A stretch of DNA of 64,000 nucleotides, from positions 2,418,001 to 2,482,000 of the forward strand of contig OY969700.1 of the NCBI GenBank assembly GCA_963702035.1, read 5' to 3'. Positions 53,246 to 63,186 of this stretch are shown here, piece after piece; within the stretch, counting starts at the first letter, position 1, and each line of letters begins with the position of its first letter. This stretch comes from VRUE01 sp963702035 (lineage in GTDB: Bacteria; Actinomycetota; Thermoleophilia; Solirubrobacterales; 70-9). The notes under the pieces are model-generated. The model was not told where the DNA came from. It saw only the letters and a list, made by a program, of their open reading frames with translations, and ran no database searches. A program made the translations under genes and the position numbers.

Positions 53246-54532
53246 TTGAGCCTTGACGTCTATCTTTACGGGGAACGCGTTGGAACCCTGTTCCCTGCCG
53301 GCGACAACGACTACAGACTCGCCTACGACCCCGACCTGGTCGAGAGGTTCGGACCCGGGAAAGCGCTGCTGAGCAACTCGCTTCCGGCCCGTCCCGAGCC
53401 CTACAGCGCCGAGGCCACCCGCGCCTATGTCGAGGGACTGCTGCCGGAGGGCGCGCGGCGCGAGCGGATGGGACGCGAGCTCGGCATCGACGCGACCGAC
53501 GGCTACCTGATGCTGGCCGAGCTGGGCCAGGATTGCCCCGGCGCGGTCACGTTCCTTGCCGCGGGGGAGTCCCCGAGGCCGCGGGATCCCGGCTCGCCTG
53601 CTTGGCTCGGCGAGGATGAACTGGCCGAAGTCGTCAAGCCGCCCCCGCCGCACTTCTTCAGCCCCGACTGCAGGCAGCGGATGCGCTTCGCCCTGCCGGG
53701 CCTTCGTCACAAGCTCAGCCTCGTCTACGACGAGGCGGGCGACCGCTGGGCTTGGCCCGAGGCCGGCTCCCCGAGCACGCACGTGGTCAAGCCCGAGACC
53801 GGCGAATACCCCGAATACGTCGCCAATGAGATGTTCTGCATGACCGTCTGCCGCCAGGTAGGCATACCGGTCGCCAAAGCGACGGTGAAGCAGATCGCCG
53901 GCCGCTTCTGCCTGGTCTCACCGCGCTACGACCGGGTTGTCAGCGAGGGCCGCGGCGAGGTGCGGCGGCTCCACTGTGAGTCCTTCTGGCAGGCGCTCGG
54001 CATCCCGCCCGGAACGGACGAGGACAAAGAGGACAGCGACGCGCCCGGCTGGACCGAGGCCCGCGGGCTGCTCAGCGCGGTCAGCCGCGCGGACGAAGTG
54101 GTGAACCTGCTCACCGCGGCCTTTTGCAACTACATCCTCGGCAACGGCGACGTCCACGGCAAAAACTTCGCCCTGCTCGATCGCGACAGGACGACACTGT
54201 CGGGAGCGGGGAAAAAATGGCGGCTGGCGCCGTTGACCGACATCACCTCGACCGTCGTCTACGACGACCCGGTCCACCACGGCCTGGTCATCTCCGAGGA
54301 GTACCAGGAAACTTCGTACCTGCTCGAACTGGCCGAAGTCTGCGAAGCATGCGAGTTCGACTTCGAAGTCCTGCGTGGGCTGGCGGCGACGACGGCGAGC
54401 CGGGTCGGCATGGCGGTGGAGACGATCGCGACGCGCTCCAAGAAGGAAGGCTGGCACCAGCCGATCGTCGACAAAATCGTCGAAATCGCCGCCGACCGCT
54501 CCTTCGGCTTAGGGGCTGAGGTTGAGTACTGA
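53246..54532 (+). CDS. HipA-family serine/threonine kinase toxin (orphan)
   Basis: 428 residues from TTG 53246 with GAGGAGG upstream. HipA motifs: N-terminal Couple_hipA (1-110), ATP-binding lysine in HVVKPE (K182), catalytic loop GNGDVHGKN (D302, N307) and metal-binding D332 in PLTDITST. HipA phosphorylates glutamyl-tRNA synthetase in E. coli and induces persistence. No HipB-like HTH gene lies upstream, which is unusual. Confidence 0.9.
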   Translation: MSLDVYLYGERVGTLFPAGDNDYRLAYDPDLVERFGPGKALLSNSLPARPEPYSAEATRAYVEGLLPEGARRERMGRELGIDATDGYLMLAELGQDCPGAVTFLAAGESPRPRDPGSPAWLGEDELAEVVKPPPPHFFSPDCRQRMRFALPGLRHKLSLVYDEAGDRWAWPEAGSPSTHVVKPETGEYPEYVANEMFCMTVCRQVGIPVAKATVKQIAGRFCLVSPRYDRVVSEGRGEVRRLHCESFWQALGIPPGTDEDKEDSDAPGWTEARGLLSAVSRADEVVNLLTAAFCNYILGNGDVHGKNFALLDRDRTTLSGAGKKWRLAPLTDITSTVVYDDPVHHGLVISEEYQETSYLLELAEVCEACEFDFEVLRGLAATTASRVGMAVETIATRSKKEGWHQPIVDKIVEIAADRSFGLGAEVEY

Positions 54533-54534
54533 GG

Positions 54535-54642
54535 GCCCATCCGGCAGGGCTTCCACTTAACTTTTTCGGTGGTCGCGGTTGGGCTGACGCCCGCGGCCGA
54601 CACCGAAAAAGTACAAGACGTTCCAGCCCTACCGGGATGGGT
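54535..54642. repeat. Palindromic element A, copy 4
   Basis: Arms GGCCCATCCGGCAGGGCT and CAGCCCTACCGGGATGGGTT pair with two or three changes. Inner CCACTTAACTTTTTCGGTGG and CACCGAAAAAGTACAAGACG, apex GGGCTGACGCCC. It exactly fills the convergent gap between hipA and the oxidoreductase. Confidence 0.8.
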
Positions 54643-54643
54643 T

Positions 54644-55576
54644 CTACGGGGCGAGAGCTGTGATCGTTTGTGCCAGCGCGTCTGGCGGCACGATCGGCGT
54701 GAGGATGGGGAGCGTCACGCCACCCGCTACGAAGGCGTCGAGGCGCTCGCGCATCTGCTCGGGGGCGCCGAAGATGAACATGTCCTCGATCAGCTCCCAG
54801 GGTGCCGCCGCGGCCGCGCCCTGGCGGTCGCCCGCCTCCCAGGCGGCGATCATCGGGTCGATCTGCTCGCCGTAGCCGAGCCAGCGGTAGAAGGCGGCGT
54901 AGACGGGGACGGTGATGTAGGAGGAGAACATGAAGCGGGCCAGCGGCTCGACCGCCTCGCGCTCGCCGGGCAGGCAGAAGAAGCGACAGAGCAGCTCGAA
55001 GCCCTGCGGCGCGCCCTCGAGCTGGGCGGCGACTTTGGCCAGGCCGCCGAGCGGCAGGAAGTTGGTGAAGGCGCCGTCGGCGCGCTCCATCGCCAGGTCG
55101 AGCATCTTGCCGCGCAGCGCGGCGAGCACGATCGGCACCCGCTCCGCCGGCGCCGTCTCGAGCTTGAAGCCGCTCGCCGTGCGCTCGCCGTCGAGGCCGA
55201 CCCGTAGGAACTCCAGCGTCTCGCGGACCCTGCTCAGCGGCCGCTCGAAGGGGATCCCGTTCCAGCCTTCGACGATGCGGTCCGAGGAGGAGCCGATGCC
55301 GAGCACGAAGCGCCCGCCCGAGGCATCGGCCAGTGCCGCCGCCTCCTGCGCCAAGAGCGCCGGGCCGCGCTGGAAGACGCCGACGATGCCGGTCCCGAGC
55401 CGCGCCCGCTCGGTCCAGGCCGCGCTCAGCGCCAGCGGCGTGAAGCCGTCCGGCCCGTTGGTCTCGCCGCTCCAGAGGTCGGTGTAGCCGGCGGCCTCGG
55501 CGCGCTTGACGTGCTCCTCGTGATCCGCCAGGCGAGTGCCCGGCAGCGGCAGCGTCAGTCCCCACCTTTGAGCCAT
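54644..55576 (-). CDS. LLM-class F420-dependent oxidoreductase
   Basis: 310 residues from ATG 55576 (MAQRWGLTLPLPG); the longer frame upstream is not family-like. Luciferase barrel: AEAAGYTDLWSGETNG, ASGGRFVLGIGSSSDRIVEGWNG and PERVPIVLAALRGKMLDLA-type stretch. It likely uses F420 to reduce an unknown substrate. Divergent from glpX. Confidence 0.87.
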   Translation of the reverse strand: MAQRWGLTLPLPGTRLADHEEHVKRAEAAGYTDLWSGETNGPDGFTPLALSAAWTERARLGTGIVGVFQRGPALLAQEAAALADASGGRFVLGIGSSSDRIVEGWNGIPFERPLSRVRETLEFLRVGLDGERTASGFKLETAPAERVPIVLAALRGKMLDLAMERADGAFTNFLPLGGLAKVAAQLEGAPQGFELLCRFFCLPGEREAVEPLARFMFSSYITVPVYAAFYRWLGYGEQIDPMIAAWEAGDRQGAAAAAPWELIEDMFIFGAPEQMRERLDAFVAGGVTLPILTPIVPPDALAQTITALAP

Positions 55577-55689
55577 GCGAAAAACATATACGGCCACCTC
55601 CTCCGCTTCGCGTCCGGGGGTGGCCGCTGCGCGCCGCATCGGCGACGCTCACGAAGAATCAGATCGTGACGTTCGCTAATTGGTTCGTC

Positions 55690-56703
55690 ATGGATAGGCT
55701 GCCGGGGATGACCGAGCCTCCCCAAAAGCCGGACCGCAACCTTGCGCTGGAGCTCGTCCGCGTCACCGAGGCGGCGGCGCTGGCCGCCGCCCGCTGGGTC
55801 GGGCGCGGCGACAAGATCGCCGCTGACCAGGCCGCCGTCGACGCGATGCGCTTCGTCCTCGACTCGGTCTCGATGGACGGCGTCGTCGTGATCGGCGAGG
55901 GGGAGAAGGACGAGGCGCCGATGCTCTACAACGGCGAGCGGATCGGCGACGGCAGCCCGCCGGTCGTCGACATCGCCGTCGACCCGCTTGAGGGGACGCG
56001 TCTCTGCGCGCTCGGCATGCCCAGCGCGCTCGCCGTGATCGCCCTCGCCGAGCGCGGCACGATGTTCGACCCCGGCCCCTGCGTCTACATGGAAAAGATC
56101 GCCGGCGGCGAGGAGATCGCCGACCTGCTCGACCTCGACCGGCCGTTGCCGGAGACGCTGAAGCTGATCGCCGAGCGCAAGGGGGGGAGCGTCGGCGACG
56201 TGACCGTCGTCATGCTCGACCGCCCCCGCCACGAGGAGGCGATGAAGGAGGTGCGCGAGGCGGGCGGGCGCATCCGCCTGATCACCGACGGCGACGTCTC
56301 CGCCGCCCTGCTCGCGGTCAGCGACCGCTCGCCGGTCGACCTGCTCTGGGGGATCGGCGGCACGCCCGAGGGCGTGCTCTCCGCCGCGGCGCTGAAGTCG
56401 ATGGGCGGGCAGCTGCTCGGCCGCCTCTGGCCGCGCGACGACGGCGAGCGCAGCGCTGCGCTCGACGCCGGCTACGACCTCGACCAGATCCTCACCGCCG
56501 ATGACCTCTGCTCCGGCCAGGACGTCTTCTTCTCCGCCAGCGGCGTGACCGACGGCGATGTCCTGCAGGGCGTCCGCTACCGCGGCGCCGGCGCCAGCAC
56601 CGAATCGCTGGTGATGCGCTCGCGCTCTGGCACCGTGCGCCGCGTCCACGCCCGCCACGACCGCGCGAAGCTGCGCGCGGTCATCGGCGAGCGCTACGGC
56701 TGA
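55690..56703 (+). CDS. glpX: Fructose-1,6-bisphosphatase class II (GlpX)
   Basis: 337 residues from ATG 55690; ATG 55708 or GTG 55666 are alternatives. GlpX motifs: EAAALAAARWVGRGDK, VVIGEGEKDEAPMLYNGE, VDPLEGTRLCALGMPSALAV, ITDGDVSAAL and WGIGGTPEGVLSAAAL. It removes phosphate from fructose-1,6-bisphosphate with Mn2+, the last regulated step of gluconeogenesis. Length is normal. Confidence 0.95.
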   Translation: MDRLPGMTEPPQKPDRNLALELVRVTEAAALAAARWVGRGDKIAADQAAVDAMRFVLDSVSMDGVVVIGEGEKDEAPMLYNGERIGDGSPPVVDIAVDPLEGTRLCALGMPSALAVIALAERGTMFDPGPCVYMEKIAGGEEIADLLDLDRPLPETLKLIAERKGGSVGDVTVVMLDRPRHEEAMKEVREAGGRIRLITDGDVSAALLAVSDRSPVDLLWGIGGTPEGVLSAAALKSMGGQLLGRLWPRDDGERSAALDAGYDLDQILTADDLCSGQDVFFSASGVTDGDVLQGVRYRGAGASTESLVMRSRSGTVRRVHARHDRAKLRAVIGERYG

Positions 56704-56785
56704 TCCGAGGACAACTACGAGTCGCTGACGGCGCTGGCCGCCGCCGCGTGCAGCAGGTAGATTTGCTCCCCAACGCCGCCGGTCT

Positions 56786-57229
56786 CTAGTCGATCAGGCC
56801 GACCTGGCGCAGGATCGAGACCGAGTCCGAGTAGACGTCCTTGCGCTTGATCAGGCCGTTCTCGAAGGGGATCGAGTCGATCCCGTCCCAGCTGATCGTG
56901 CGGCCCGTGGGCGGGGCTTCGAGGTCGCCGCGGCGCATCGGATTCGAGTGCGTCGCGCTCGCCGTCCACTCCTGCACGACCAGCCCCTCGCGCACGTAGA
57001 GCCGCCGCGTCTCGAACCGCAGGTCGGGCCAGGCGGCGAAGATCGAGGCGATGTGGGCGCGCACATCCTCGCCCGTCGCCGACTCGCCCGCGGTGTGGTT
57101 GGCGAAGACCATGTCGGGCGCGTGCATGGCCACGATCGCGTCGAGGTCCTGGGCGTTCCAGGCGTCGTTATAGCGCCCGATTGCCGCGGTGAGGTTGTCG
57201 ATGCCGTCGGCGTCGCTCACGTATCTCAC
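56786..57229 (-). CDS. SnoaL/NTF2-like protein
   Basis: 147 residues with the cone-shaped NTF2 fold signature: IGRYNDAWNAQDLDAIVAMHAPDMVF, GREDVRAHI-type helix, WTASATHSNPM and WDGIDSIPFENGLIKRKDVYSD. Such proteins bind or isomerise small ligands. No context indicates the substrate. Divergent from the YdeI-like gene. Confidence 0.82.
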   Translation of the reverse strand: MRYVSDADGIDNLTAAIGRYNDAWNAQDLDAIVAMHAPDMVFANHTAGESATGEDVRAHIASIFAAWPDLRFETRRLYVREGLVVQEWTASATHSNPMRRGDLEAPPTGRTISWDGIDSIPFENGLIKRKDVYSDSVSILRQVGLID

Positions 57230-57252
57230 TCTAACCGGGACAATCCGACGTC

Positions 57253-57828
57253 ATGGCGGATGAGCTGCCGATCGTGCTGTTCGCGACCCCCGCGGAGCTG
57301 GAGGCTTGGCTGGTTCGGGAGGGGGCGAGCTCGGCGGGGGTCTGGCTGAAGATCGCCAAGAAGGGCTCCGGCGTGAAGAGCGTCAGCTACGCGGAGGCGC
57401 TCGAGGTCGCGCTCTGCTTCGGCTGGATCGACAGCCAGAAGCGCGGCTTCGACGAAGAGTGCTTCCTGCAGCGCTTCACGCCGCGGCGCCCGCGCGGCCG
57501 CTGGTCGCGGATCAACCGCGAGAAGGCGGAAGGGTTGATCGAGTCCGGGCGGATGCGCGTCGCCGGGCTGGCCGAGGTCGAGGCGGCAAAGGCCGACGGT
57601 CGCTGGGATGCCGCCTACGAGGGCCAGCGCACCGCCGAGGTCCCCGCCGATCTGCAGCGCGAGCTCGACGCCCGCCCCGCGGCACGCGAGTTCTTCACGA
57701 CCCTGGACAGCGCCAACCGCTACGCGATCGTCTATCGCCTCGGCGAGGCGAAGAAGCCGGAGACGCGCGAGCGGCGGCTGAGAAAGTTCGTCGAGATGCT
57801 CGAGCGGGGGGAGAAGATCCACGGCTGA
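57253..57828 (+). CDS. YdeI/OmpD-associated family protein
   Basis: 191 residues. Family pattern AELEAWLVREGASSAGVWLKIAKKGS, SYAEALEVALCFGWIDSQ, QRFTPRRPRGRWSRINREKAE, and the C-terminal helical repeat. Members are linked to antimicrobial-peptide or bacteriocin tolerance, but the biochemical role is unknown. Confidence 0.88.
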   Translation: MADELPIVLFATPAELEAWLVREGASSAGVWLKIAKKGSGVKSVSYAEALEVALCFGWIDSQKRGFDEECFLQRFTPRRPRGRWSRINREKAEGLIESGRMRVAGLAEVEAAKADGRWDAAYEGQRTAEVPADLQRELDARPAAREFFTTLDSANRYAIVYRLGEAKKPETRERRLRKFVEMLERGEKIHG

Positions 57829-57907
57829 GCGTTTGCTTCGGTGAGATCACTCTGTTTCGCCCTGAGTTGACACCCAGCTTGAATTAGCCATAGGTTTCAG
57901 GTCCGCC

Positions 57908-58459
57908 ATGACGGATTCGACCGAAGCCAACGAGCCGCAGCCCGCTCCAGAGCCGGCCGTTCCCGGTTCGTCAGCACCCGATCCAGAGGGCCCCGGCACG
58001 CCCGAAACCCACGAGCCCGAGACCGCTCCGGAGTCGGAGAGTCCCGGCATGCCCGAAGCCCACGACACTCCCTCTCCGGGCTGGTATCCAGACCCAAACG
58101 CCGGCGGTGCCAACCTGATGCGCTACTGGGACGGTGGCGCCTGGACCGACCGCGTTCAAGGGGGTAGCGAGGTCAGCACCACTCGTCGGACGGCCGATGA
58201 ACGGAAGGTCATCCTCTCCCAACAGCTCCAGACGGCGGCGGCACGCGGACTCCGGATCGAGTCCCAAAGCGACTTCCAAGCCGTCCTCGTGGAGGGCAAG
58301 CCCGTCAACCACACCCTTCACGCAATCCTCACGATCTTCACCTGCCTGCTTTGGGGGATTGTTTGGGCGATCATCGCCGCGACCGGCGGCGAGAAGCGGC
58401 AAATGGTGGTGGTGGATGAGTTTGGCAACGTCATTTGGCAACAGCTCGGCAAGGCCTAG
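57908..58459 (+). CDS. DUF2510 single-pass membrane protein
   Basis: 183 residues. An acidic, Pro-rich start (1-56) is followed by DUF2510 PGWYPDPNAGGANLMRYWDG (57-80), a middle helical part and one or two helices (LTIFTCLLWGIVWAIIAA, 143-160). Common in actinobacteria and of unknown function. Followed by DUF2752 and DUF805 genes with overlap, a set often seen together. Confidence 0.8.
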   Translation: MTDSTEANEPQPAPEPAVPGSSAPDPEGPGTPETHEPETAPESESPGMPEAHDTPSPGWYPDPNAGGANLMRYWDGGAWTDRVQGGSEVSTTRRTADERKVILSQQLQTAAARGLRIESQSDFQAVLVEGKPVNHTLHAILTIFTCLLWGIVWAIIAATGGEKRQMVVVDEFGNVIWQQLGKA

Positions 58460-58478
58460 CGCTGCCGCCGCGAGAGTC

Positions 58479-58823
58479 TTGCTGGCGAGCGCGGCGGCGG
58501 TGTCGGTCGCGACCCGGGAGCCCTCTGTTGACGGGGCGTTGGTGGTCTTGGGACGCCCGCTGCCTCGCCTCTGCCCGATTCACCGGGCGATCGGCCACAG
58601 CTGCCCCGGCTGTGGAATGGGCCGGGCCTTCGTGCTTCTGTGGCGCGGCCGCCTACGGCAGGCGATCAGGGCAAATCCCGCGTCTCCCCTCGTCTTCGCC
58701 GTCCTCATCTGCCTGGCGTTCGGGCCGATGCGTCCGCCCAGGCGGCGAAAGTGTGTTCCTGTGTCCGTCCCAGCCCTCAAACCCCCAGGAGTGAGAGAAA
58801 CATGCAATTCGGCGAAGCGATAA
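58479..58823 (+). CDS. DUF2752 membrane protein
   Basis: 114 residues from TTG 58479 (start uncertain; GTG 58500 also fits). DUF2752 signature CPIHRAIGHSCPGCGMGRA is followed by one helix (LVFAVLICLAFG). Its end overlaps the DUF805 start by about 20 bases, suggesting coupled translation. Confidence 0.65.
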   Translation: MLASAAAVSVATREPSVDGALVVLGRPLPRLCPIHRAIGHSCPGCGMGRAFVLLWRGRLRQAIRANPASPLVFAVLICLAFGPMRPPRRRKCVPVSVPALKPPGVRETCNSAKR

Positions 58824-59272
58824 GCGACGGGTTCTCGAAATACGCAACGTTCAGCGGGCGCTCCTCGCGTTCCGCCTACTGGTGGTGGACGCTCTTCTAC
58901 GTTCTCATTGTCATTGGCGCGTCTATCGTCGATGCTGCCATCAAGACCCCAGCCTTCGTTGGCCTCGTCTGGCTGGCGTTCATCATCCCGAACCTGGCAG
59001 TTCTGGTGCGCCGCCTCCACGACGTGGACCACAGCGGGTGGTGGGTGCTGATCGGGTTCATCCCGCTCGTGGGCGCCATCGTCTTACTCGTCTTCGCTTG
59101 CACCGCTTCCGGACCGCCCAACAAGTACGGCGACGGGCCCGATGGGAGGGGCGATATGGCCGTTACCTCGCCCCTCGGCCAGACGCTCCCGCCACCGCCA
59201 CCGCCGCCAGTCCAGAGCCCACCGCCGAGCGATATGCCGCCGCCACAAGTGCCCCCGGCCGATCAGGACTGA
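58802..59272 (+). CDS. DUF805 membrane protein
   Basis: 156 residues from ATG 58802 with AGGAGTGAGAG upstream. The DUF805 pattern is FSGRSSRSAYWWWTLF, then RRLHDVDHSGWWVLIGFIP, with about four helices (25-110). A Pro-rich tail (PPPPPPPVQSPPP) follows. Function unknown. Confidence 0.9.
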   Translation: MQFGEAISDGFSKYATFSGRSSRSAYWWWTLFYVLIVIGASIVDAAIKTPAFVGLVWLAFIIPNLAVLVRRLHDVDHSGWWVLIGFIPLVGAIVLLVFACTASGPPNKYGDGPDGRGDMAVTSPLGQTLPPPPPPPVQSPPPSDMPPPQVPPADQD

Positions 59273-59295
59273 CGCGCTCCTGAGTGAGGTTTAGC

Positions 59296-59706
59296 TCAGC
59301 CGGGCAACAGCTCGAAGCGGCCACGGCCGTGGATTCGGTAGATCCCGAAGTCGGCGTCGAGGGTGAAGATCCGCTTCTCGCCGCGTTCCTCTGCCAGGGC
59401 GACCAGTGTGGCGTCGGCGAGGTCCATCGGCCGGTCGGCATAGCGCTCCATCAGCTTGGCGATTCGAGGTCGGGTCTCCGCCGGGTGCGTCGCGATATCG
59501 AGATCCTGGTTCAGGACGAGCTGCCAGAGGGCTTTTTGAGCGGGCCAACCCCCTGCCCGGCCGGCCAGATACATGGCCTCGGTGAAGGCCGACCAGGTCG
59601 TCAGCAGCGGCAGGTTGATTGTCTTGAGGGCCGCGACGCAGCGCTGATGGTCGGGTTCCCGCGAGTCCAACAGCGCGATCAGCGGGCCGGCGTTGACAAG
59701 CGTCAT
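59296..59706 (-). CDS. PIN-domain toxin (VapC-like)
   Basis: 136 residues. PIN set: NAGPLIALLDSREPDH at the start (Asp replaced at position one by Asn-Ala-Gly), internal Asp-Leu-Ala-Asp (MDLADATLVALAEE) and TLDADFGIYR. The first acidic residue normally in LDTN is altered, so the metal site may differ. ATGA overlap with the RHH antitoxin upstream. Confidence 0.88.
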   Translation of the reverse strand: MTLVNAGPLIALLDSREPDHQRCVAALKTINLPLLTTWSAFTEAMYLAGRAGGWPAQKALWQLVLNQDLDIATHPAETRPRIAKLMERYADRPMDLADATLVALAEERGEKRIFTLDADFGIYRIHGRGRFELLPG

Positions 59707-59954
59707 CGACGGCCGTCACGGTGCTTTTGCTCGACCGCGTCGGCGAATGCGCCGCCCGTGTCGCGTGCCAGCCCAAGTCCGGCATCGATGACGCCGATCG
59801 CATAGCGAAGACGCTCAGCGGGGTCGGCGGCCAAGGCCCTCTCGGCGCGATCGTTCGCCGCCCGCCGCAGGAACTCGGACACGGAGGAGCCTTCCAGCTC
59901 CGCCGCATGGCGCACTCGCTCGTCCAGCTCCGCGCTCAGCCGAAGGCTTCTCAT
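59703..59954 (-). CDS. Ribbon-helix-helix antitoxin
   Basis: 83 residues. RHH start SLRLSAELDERVRHAAELEGSSVSEFLRRAANDRAE (about 3-40), which forms a DNA-binding dimer; the tail should bind the PIN toxin. A perfect 9-bp inverted repeat overlaps its promoter. Confidence 0.9.
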   Translation of the reverse strand: MRSLRLSAELDERVRHAAELEGSSVSEFLRRAANDRAERALAADPAERLRYAIGVIDAGLGLARDTGGAFADAVEQKHRDGRR

Positions 59955-59962
59955 TCAGACAC

Positions 59963-59993
59963 CGTATCACGGTGACTATAAAAACGTGATACG
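59963..59993. promoter_or_regulatory. Operator-promoter of RHH/PIN module
   Basis: CGTATCACG (59963-59971) and CGTGATACG (59985-59993) are perfect inverted repeats. Between them, on the minus strand, lies a TATAGT -10 box. A dimeric RHH repressor bound here would block its own promoter. Confidence 0.65.
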
Positions 59994-60108
59994 TAAGTGT
60001 GCCAATTGACGGACAAAAGGACAGATTCGGTTCCGTGGAAAGCAGCCGCGGTGTGGGTTAGGGTCGCTATGCCCCTGTCTCCTCCTTCCAAAGAACGGAG
60101 TCCCCTGC

Positions 60109-60606
60109 ATGGCTTATGAGATGAAGATCCGCGGCACTGAGGACGAGGTGAAGGTCCGCAGTCCCTGGGCCGCCGCCCTGCTGCCGCTGATCACCCTCGG
60201 CATCTACCACCTCGTCTGGTGGTACCGGATCAACCGCGAGCTGCGCGACTACGGCAAAGCCAAGGGATACGATCTCGGCCAGAACCCGACCAACTCGCTG
60301 CTGGCGCTCTTCCCGGGCGGGATCATCATCGTCCCCGCCCTGATCACCTACTGGCGCGGCGTCAAGCGCGTCATGGGCGCCTCGAAGCTGGCCGGCAAAG
60401 AGCCGCTCAACGGCTGGATCGCGATCATCCTTTATCTCCTGCTCGCCCCGGCGCTCTGGGCCTATGTCCAGGTCTCGTTGAACGACATCTGGAAGCAGGA
60501 AGCCGAAGCGCTGCCGGGCCAGGAACCGCCACCGGACTCCGAGCTGAATCCCCAGCCGCTGCCGCCCGAACCGCCACCGGAGCAGCAGCCCCCCGCCGCC
60601 CAGTAG
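60109..60606 (+). CDS. DUF4234 membrane protein
   Basis: 165 residues. DUF4234 pattern: VRSPWAAALLPLITLGIYHLVWWYRINREL (about 15-45), a second helix pair (68-88, 103-128), and a Pro-rich cytoplasmic tail. Function unknown. Confidence 0.85.
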   Translation: MAYEMKIRGTEDEVKVRSPWAAALLPLITLGIYHLVWWYRINRELRDYGKAKGYDLGQNPTNSLLALFPGGIIIVPALITYWRGVKRVMGASKLAGKEPLNGWIAIILYLLLAPALWAYVQVSLNDIWKQEAEALPGQEPPPDSELNPQPLPPEPPPEQQPPAAQ

Positions 60607-60618
60607 CGATCCCGACGC

Positions 60619-60657
60619 GCCGTCGCCTATGCGCCGTATGGGCACGTAGGCGACGGC
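60619..60657. terminator. Hairpin after DUF4234 gene
   Basis: GCCGTCGCCTA (60619-60629) pairs with TAGGCGACGGC (60647-60657). Loop TGCGCCGTATGGGCACG. It separates two same-strand genes. Confidence 0.6.
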
Positions 60658-60679
60658 ACGTCCCCGCTACGCTCGGGGC

Positions 60680-61657
<978 letters not shown>

Positions 61658-61668
61658 CTGACGCCCAT

Positions 61669-61711
61669 CCGGGATGCATCGAGCCCCAAATAGGGGTCCG
61701 ATGCATCCCGG
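61669..61711. terminator. Nested hairpin after rlmN
   Basis: CCGGGATGCATCG (61669-61681) pairs perfectly with CGATGCATCCCGG (61699-61711) around AGCCCC-AAATA-GGGGTC. It follows the rlmN stop by 12 bases and precedes the same-strand P450 gene. Confidence 0.7.
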
Positions 61712-61746
61712 GTCTCGTAAACTGGCCAGGCAGCCAACTACTATCC

Positions 61747-63186
61747 ATGGCCATGTCGACCGAGACCGCCGTCCCCGTCGTCAAGCCGCCGCGGATGTCA
61801 GACAACCCGGTGCGGCGGGTGGCCGACGACATTCGCGCCGAGTGGCGGGGGAGGGGCAAGTACCCGCCCGGCCCCAGCGACTTCAGCCTCGCCCGCACCC
61901 ACCGGATCGCCCACGACCCGTTGCCGCTGCTGCTCTCCAACTACGAAGAGCACGGGCCGATCTTCAGCATGCGCCTGCTCCACACCCGGGTCGTCTTCAT
62001 GCTCGGGCCGGAGGCCAACCACTTCGTCACCGTCGCCCACCCGGAGAATTTCCACTGGCGCGAGTCGAGCTTCGGCGACCTGATCCCGCTGCTCGGCGAC
62101 GGCCTGCTGACGATCGACGACGACTACCACGACCGGGCGCGAGCGATCATGATGCCCGCCTTCCACCGCGAACAGGTGACCGCGATGATCGACTCGATGG
62201 CGGCGGAGGCTGAGGGAGCGATCGCCGCCCTGCGCCCGGGCGAGGTCGTCAACCTCTACGACTGGATGCGCAATCTGGCGATGCGGATCGCGATGCGGGC
62301 GCTGCTCGGCCTCGACCCCGACGGGGCCGGCAAAGGCGCCGCCGCGGCCGAGCACTTCGAGCGCGCGCTCGGCTTCTACGGCATCGACTACCCGCTGCGC
62401 TTCTTGCGCGGCCCGGGCTCGCCCTGGCGCAAACTGGTCTCCTCGCGCAAGGTGCTGGACGAGATCGTCTTCGCCGAGATAACCCGCCGCAGGGCGGCAC
62501 CGGACCCCGGTAGCCGCGACATCCTCAGCCTCCTGCTGGCGGCCCGCGGCGAGGCGGGTGAGGCGTTCACCGACCGCGAGGTCCGCGACCAGGTGATGAC
62601 CCTGATGTTCGCCGGCCACGACACCTCGACCTCGACCCTGACTTTCATGATGCACGAGCTGGCCCGCCACCCCGACGTCGTCGCTCGGCTCTGCGAGGAG
62701 CAGGACCGGGTGCTGGGCGGTGCCGTGCCGACGGTCGACCAGCTTGAGCGCGAGATGCCCTACCTAGACATGGTCCTCGACGAGGTGCTGCGCCTCTACC
62801 CGCCGGCCTGGATCGGACCCCGCCGCGCCGTGCGCGAGTTCGAGTTCGGCGGCTACACGGTCCCGCGCGAGGCCTACGTCAACTACTGCTCCTGGGCCAG
62901 CCACCGCATCCCCGAGTTCTTCCCCGAGCCGGAGGCCTTCATCCCCGAGCGCTTCACCCGCGAGCGCAAGGCGGCGCTGCCGCGGGGTGCCTACGTCCCC
63001 TTCGGCGGCGGCCAGCGGATCTGCATCGGCAAGCGCTTCGGCCAGACCGAGGTGAAGCTGGTCGCGACGATGCTGCTGCAGCGCCTGCGCCTCGACGCGC
63101 TCCCGGGCCGGACGATGACGGTGCGGCAGATGCCGACCCTCTCGCCCAAAGGCGGCCTCGAGATGCGGGTACTCTCCCGCGCTTGA
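61747..63186 (+). CDS. Cytochrome P450
   Basis: 479 residues. I-helix AGHDTSTSTLTFMMHEL, ExxR DEVLRLYPPA, and haem-binding FGGGQRICIG with Cys 426. The N-terminal part lacks a membrane anchor, so it is soluble. Longer than most bacterial P450s (~400), nearer to class-II-like P450s of the CYP102/CYP4 type. Substrate unknown; the phosphoesterase gene that follows overlaps it by four bases (TTGA). Confidence 0.95.
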   Translation: MAMSTETAVPVVKPPRMSDNPVRRVADDIRAEWRGRGKYPPGPSDFSLARTHRIAHDPLPLLLSNYEEHGPIFSMRLLHTRVVFMLGPEANHFVTVAHPENFHWRESSFGDLIPLLGDGLLTIDDDYHDRARAIMMPAFHREQVTAMIDSMAAEAEGAIAALRPGEVVNLYDWMRNLAMRIAMRALLGLDPDGAGKGAAAAEHFERALGFYGIDYPLRFLRGPGSPWRKLVSSRKVLDEIVFAEITRRRAAPDPGSRDILSLLLAARGEAGEAFTDREVRDQVMTLMFAGHDTSTSTLTFMMHELARHPDVVARLCEEQDRVLGGAVPTVDQLEREMPYLDMVLDEVLRLYPPAWIGPRRAVREFEFGGYTVPREAYVNYCSWASHRIPEFFPEPEAFIPERFTRERKAALPRGAYVPFGGGQRICIGKRFGQTEVKLVATMLLQRLRLDALPGRTMTVRQMPTLSPKGGLEMRVLSRA

